Below are positions 23,633-26,368 of a DNA stretch of 26,368 nucleotides, one piece after another. The notes below the pieces were generated by a model. That model had not been told where the DNA came from and ran no database searches. It saw nothing but the letters and a program-made list of their open reading frames with translations. Each line of letters begins with the position of its first letter. Position 1 is the stretch's first letter. Both the position numbers and the translations under genes were made by a program. Source of the stretch: DATKMS01 sp041497995 (GTDB lineage: Bacteria > Desulfobacterota > Binatia > HRBIN30); NCBI GenBank assembly GCA_041497995.1, contig JBGQHM010000049.1, positions 1 to 26,368 of the forward strand. The letters run 5' to 3'.

Positions 23633-25384
23633 CTAGGAGCCAGTACCGCCGTACGGAAGAGCGTACAGCGTCTGCCCCACCTGCCTGACCGACTCGTGCC
23701 TGCTGGCGCGCAGTGCGCCCAGCTCGACGCTGAGCTCGACACCGCTTGCGTCCGCGGCCCAGACGTCTGCCGCACGCGCCGTGACCCGCAGTCTGGCGCG
23801 GCCTGCCGCCAGACGCAGCATCACGCGGGTCACGCACCCCGTCGTGCCCATCCTTCGTATACGCAGTAGCGTCCCATCACCGGCCGCAGAACGGCGGCGT
23901 TCGTCCGGCGTCGCTTCGACGCGCAGCACCATGCCGCGCGCTCCACGCAGCACGACCACCACCGGGTCGCCGGCTGGATCGAATGCCCATCCGGGCGGCA
24001 CGTCCATCTCAGCACTGAGCTGCACCGGTCCGGTCCCCGTACTGTTGCTGTGCAGCACGCCACGCAGCAGGCGCAGCGTCGGAGGCGCCGGCACCCATTC
24101 GAACGCTCCGCGGTCGACGCCGCTACCCACGGGTCGCGGCGTCCCCGCAAGATCGAGTGGCGCGTAGCCGGGCACACCGCCGCTATCGATGGCGACGCTG
24201 TGCGCCCGCAGGCCGCATGTGTCAGGATCCAAGTCGGGATCGCCATACGTGGTGCCCTGCCCCTGTCCGCTGTCGCGTTGCCAGTGACCGGAGTTGATAT
24301 CGTCACCGGAATACATCGTCTCGTCGGAGACATCCTGCCGTACGATCAGCCGCTCGGTCGGGATCGGCCGGTCGAAGAGATTGTGATCCTCGCGGAGCTC
24401 CACCGCAGCAGGGAACAGCAGCGCCTTGCCGGGACCCGTGATGATGGAGTTACGCACCACCACCGCGTGTCCGCTGCCGATGGCGCGCAGACCAATGTCG
24501 TTCTGCGACAAGGTGCAGTTCTGCACCGCGGTCACGCCACCCGTGGGCGCGCCCACGTTGACGCCGATCCGGCTGCGCTCGACAAGAACATTCTCCAGAT
24601 AGCCGCCGGCGATTTTCACCCCCGAGCAGCCGTTGTCCTGCGCCACGCTTTGGAACAGGGACGTGTTCGCCCCTTGCAGATCAAACCCATCCTCCGAGTT
24701 GCCGATCGAGGCGGTGCGCTCGAACCAGACATCCGACGTCGTCGGGTCGGCGTTGAATCCGTCGGAGTCGCCGCTACATCCGTGGCCATCGTCATTCGCT
24801 TCCGAACGAGTATCGATGATGTGGACGCCATGAGCACCAGCGAAGATGCGCACACCCGTGCGGACATTGTGGTCGAGGACGGTATCGCGGACGACGATGT
24901 CCGCCGCGCCGGCGATCCAGATGCCGGTACGATTGTGATGCACGTGTAGACCGGCGAGCTCGATGTCGTGGGCGCCCGGCCGCACAAAGACCGTCTCGGC
25001 AAAGCCGCCGGTGAGCTCGAAACCTTGGATCGTGACGAAGCCAACGTCACAGGCGACGTCGAACGCAGACACGCTCGCAGTCGGGTCGGGGCTCTTGAGC
25101 ACTGTGCCGGGGAGGCCACGGATGACGATCGCTGCTCCAGGAGCGCCAGAGCGCGTCAACACGACGGCTTCGCGGTAGACGCCCGCTGCCACGACGACCA
25201 GATCACCGGCCGACGCCTCGGCTACCGCAGCACCGATCGTGAGGAGCGGCGCGCTCTGGCTTCCGGGATTGTCGTCGGCGCCTTCGGTGCTCACGTAACG
25301 CACGCTCGCGGCATACGCGGCCTGCGGTGAGAGCGTCGCGCTGCAGAGCGCAACCAAGCCGACGATGAAACGTATGAGCCGCAT
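23633..25384 (-). CDS. Secreted right-handed beta-helix protein
   Basis: 583 residues from the ATG at 25384. A signal peptide (MRLIRFIVGLVALCSATLSP, then QAAYA|A) is followed by a DUF1565-type opening (VRYVSTEGADDNPGSQSAPL, then LTIGAAVAEASAGDLVVVAAG). Parallel beta-helix (PbH1-like) coils run to about residue 320, with repeated short patterns such as HHNRTGIWI, DHNVRTGVRI and GNSEDGFDL. A DPD-type stretch and a GAFEW motif (typical after such helices) follow at about 415-440, then a beta-rich C-terminal domain of about 140 residues. Related proteins are surface or exported carbohydrate-binding or lyase-like proteins; no catalytic residues can be named. The frame opens further upstream to 25594, and an ATG at 25450 has the better Shine-Dalgarno sequence (AGGACCGC), but it would mask the signal and span the terminator-like hairpin. 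Confidence 0.85.
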   Translation of the reverse strand: MRLIRFIVGLVALCSATLSPQAAYAASVRYVSTEGADDNPGSQSAPLLTIGAAVAEASAGDLVVVAAGVYREAVVLTRSGAPGAAIVIRGLPGTVLKSPDPTASVSAFDVACDVGFVTIQGFELTGGFAETVFVRPGAHDIELAGLHVHHNRTGIWIAGAADIVVRDTVLDHNVRTGVRIFAGAHGVHIIDTRSEANDDGHGCSGDSDGFNADPTTSDVWFERTASIGNSEDGFDLQGANTSLFQSVAQDNGCSGVKIAGGYLENVLVERSRIGVNVGAPTGGVTAVQNCTLSQNDIGLRAIGSGHAVVVRNSIITGPGKALLFPAAVELREDHNLFDRPIPTERLIVRQDVSDETMYSGDDINSGHWQRDSGQGQGTTYGDPDLDPDTCGLRAHSVAIDSGGVPGYAPLDLAGTPRPVGSGVDRGAFEWVPAPPTLRLLRGVLHSNSTGTGPVQLSAEMDVPPGWAFDPAGDPVVVVLRGARGMVLRVEATPDERRRSAAGDGTLLRIRRMGTTGCVTRVMLRLAAGRARLRVTARAADVWAADASGVELSVELGALRASRHESVRQVGQTLYALPYGGTGS

Positions 25385-25406
25385 CGAACAATCCAGTCCT
25401 GCAAAC

Positions 25407-25445
25407 AGAAAGGCCGACACCGCCGTGCACGGTGTCGGCCTTTCT
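25407..25445 (-). terminator. Perfect terminator-like hairpin in the leader of the beta-helix gene
   Basis: 16-base arms AGAAAGGCCGACACCG (25407-25422) and CGGTGTCGGCCTTTCT (25430-25445) are perfectly complementary around a 7-base loop. Each strand ends the stem with TTTCT, and on the minus strand a further TGTTTGC follows, so it can work in both directions. It lies 22 bases upstream of the beta-helix start on the minus strand, and no plus-strand gene ends here. It must act as a leader attenuator, end a short minus-strand transcript arising at 25450-25700, or be a leftover. Confidence 0.75.
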
Positions 25446-25455
25446 CGCTTCATGC

Positions 25456-25485
25456 GGTCCTGGGGTTCTGCAGAATCCCAAGACC
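25456..25485. repeat. 30-base near-perfect palindrome centred on CTGCAG
   Basis: 15-base arms GGTCCTGGGGTTCTG and CAGAATCCCAAGACC differ from perfect symmetry at two pairs. On either strand one of these becomes a G-U and one a mismatch. It begins 10 bases from the terminator-like hairpin. It could be an operator for a dimeric regulator, a second leader stem-loop, or a repeat element. A shorter palindrome, CGAAGCTTCG, directly follows at 25485-25494. Confidence 0.55.
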
Positions 25486-25626
25486 GAAGCTTCGAGAGGT
25501 GAGAGAGCAACCCATGTGCCTGAACCGCCGGGCATCCGCACCGCACCGCTAGCGCGGCGCGTCGGCGTTGGTCCCGCGTCACGCCTGGGACCATTCAGCG
25601 AAAAGCGTCAAACTGTGCGGGGCAGT

Positions 25627-25684
25627 GGATGCGCTGTGACTCATCACACGGCCCGTCGGCGGCTTGCCCGCCCGGATCGCATCC
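25627..25684 (+). promoter_or_regulatory. Possible three-way-junction leader of the DedA gene
   Basis: GGATGCG (25627-25633) pairs with CGCATCC (25678-25684) as a closing stem. Inside it are TGTGA-CTCA-TCACA (25635-25648) and GGCGG-CTTGC-CCGCC (25659-25673). The closing stem ends 23 bases before the Shine-Dalgarno sequence. The pairings are perfect but short and GC-rich. No known riboswitch class was recognised. Confidence 0.3.
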
Positions 25685-25717
25685 TCTACAACCCTCAGGA
25701 CCCGCCGAGGAGAACGC

Positions 25718-26368
25718 ATGGAACTGATCACCACCTTCGTGCAGTACTTCCTGCACCTGGATCAACACCTGAACGTCGTCATCCAGAGCTACGGATTCTG
25801 GACGTACCTCATCTTGTTTCTCATCATCTTCTGTGAAACCGGGTTGGTGGTGACGCCTGTCCTTCCCGGCGATTCGCTCCTGTTTGCGGCGGGTACCTTC
25901 GCGGCGCTCGGATCGCTACGCATCGACGTGCTGTTCCTGGTGCTCAGCATCGCCGCCGTCGCCGGCGACTCGTTGAACTACTCGATCGGCTACGCCGTGG
26001 GACCGAAGGTCTTCTCGCAACGAGACACGCGCTTCTTCAAACGGGAGTATCTCGACCGCACGCACGCATTCTACGAGCGCCACGGCGGCAAGACGATTAT
26101 CATCGCCCGCTTCATGCCGATCATCCGTACCTTCGCACCGTTCGTCGCCGGCATCGGGAGCATGACTTATGCGCGCTTCCTCAGCTACAACGTCATCGGC
26201 GGCGTCGCGTGGATCGGCCTGTTCACGTACGGCGGCTACTTCTTCGGCAACATTCCGGTGGTGAAGCGCAACTTCACCTTCGTGATCATGGCAATCGTCT
26301 TCATCTCCATCCTGCCAGGCATCATCGAGTTCGTGCGCCACCGCATGCGGGCACAGCCGGTGGGCATC
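25718..26368 (+). CDS. DedA/VTT-domain family membrane protein (stop codon beyond right edge)
   Basis: 217 codons are open to the edge, which is about the full family length, so only the last few residues can be missing. The start at 25718 follows AGGAG with a 5-base spacer. Family features: an acidic, PGD-containing re-entrant segment (FCETGLVVTPVLPGDSLLF), GDSLNYSIGYAVG, and the DedA signature ARFMPIIRTFAPFVAG. Several transmembrane helices are evident and the C-terminus is basic (RHRMR). Known DedA/VTT proteins act in the inner membrane, with roles in lipid carrier recycling (undecaprenyl phosphate or phospholipid flipping) and proton-motive-force homeostasis. It is divergent from the beta-helix gene across a palindrome-rich spacer. 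Confidence 0.93.
   Translation, partial: MELITTFVQYFLHLDQHLNVVIQSYGFWTYLILFLIIFCETGLVVTPVLPGDSLLFAAGTFAALGSLRIDVLFLVLSIAAVAGDSLNYSIGYAVGPKVFSQRDTRFFKREYLDRTHAFYERHGGKTIIIARFMPIIRTFAPFVAGIGSMTYARFLSYNVIGGVAWIGLFTYGGYFFGNIPVVKRNFTFVIMAIVFISILPGIIEFVRHRMRAQPVGI

Larger units (their letters stand above)
25446..25717. other. Palindrome-rich divergent spacer without a convincing gene
   Basis: About 270 bases between the terminator-like hairpin and dedA. It contains the CTGCAG-centred palindrome, CGAAGCTTCG, a stem TGGTCCC/GGGACCA (25569-25575 and 25587-25593) and the DedA leader folds. No open frame looks coding by composition or similarity. A minus-strand transcript ending at the terminator would fit within it, so an undescribed small RNA or structured leader is possible. 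Confidence 0.4.

Noticed and set aside
22619..23869. 416-codon plus-strand frame over the end of the Hyf-like operon and the DUF547 gene
   Set aside because: It crosses two genes with convincing family motifs and has a shadow-like Arg/Val-rich composition.

Overview
The window is a high-GC bacterial chromosome segment. Its style suggests an uncultured Binatota/Desulfobacterota-type lineage: secreted proteins ending in a Thr/Pro-rich linker plus a dockerin-like EF-hand tail, DUF6502 proteins, and a Hyf-type membrane complex. That placement is inference from gene style; the window holds no rRNA or other phylogenetic marker.

Region 1 (1-9568) holds two mirror-image, divergently oriented four-gene modules around a 676-base gene-free centre. 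Reading outward, each has (i) a secreted protein of two tandem 12-cysteine repeats, (ii) a strong GC-rich hairpin with a C-rich loop, (iii) a DUF6502 protein with a helix-turn-helix-like segment, (iv) a DUF5666-like lipoprotein starting in an ATGA overlap with it, and (v) a large exported protein with a Thr/Pro-rich tail. The last is an S53 peptidase on the left (cut by the window edge) and a seven-bladed Vgb-like propeller with a dockerin-like tail on the right. An orphan dockerin-like gene end lies in the centre. I know of no described system with this layout and it is the main candidate for novelty.

Region 2 (about 9.6-14.7 kb, minus strand) carries transketolase followed by a class III cyclase/AAA/TPR regulator. 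The regulator has been invaded twice, in frame, by small palindromic repeats, and its 3' end looks deleted and frameshifted, so its frame runs on through the antisense of the propeller gene.

Region 3 (14.8-22.8 kb, plus strand) is a tightly packed seven-gene operon: an HTH-EIIA(Ntr-like) protein, then HyfB, HyfC, HyfE, HyfF, a HyfG-like subunit and a fused ferredoxin/HyfI subunit. Both cysteine pairs that hold the NiFe site are missing from the HyfG-like subunit, so this resembles an energy-converting hydrogenase-related (Ehr) complex rather than a hydrogenase.

Region 4 (22.8-26.4 kb) has a DUF547 protein and a secreted beta-helix protein on the minus strand, a divergent spacer rich in palindromes including a perfect terminator-like hairpin, and a DedA-family membrane protein that reaches the right edge. 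No tRNA, rRNA, CRISPR array, transposase or integrase was found.
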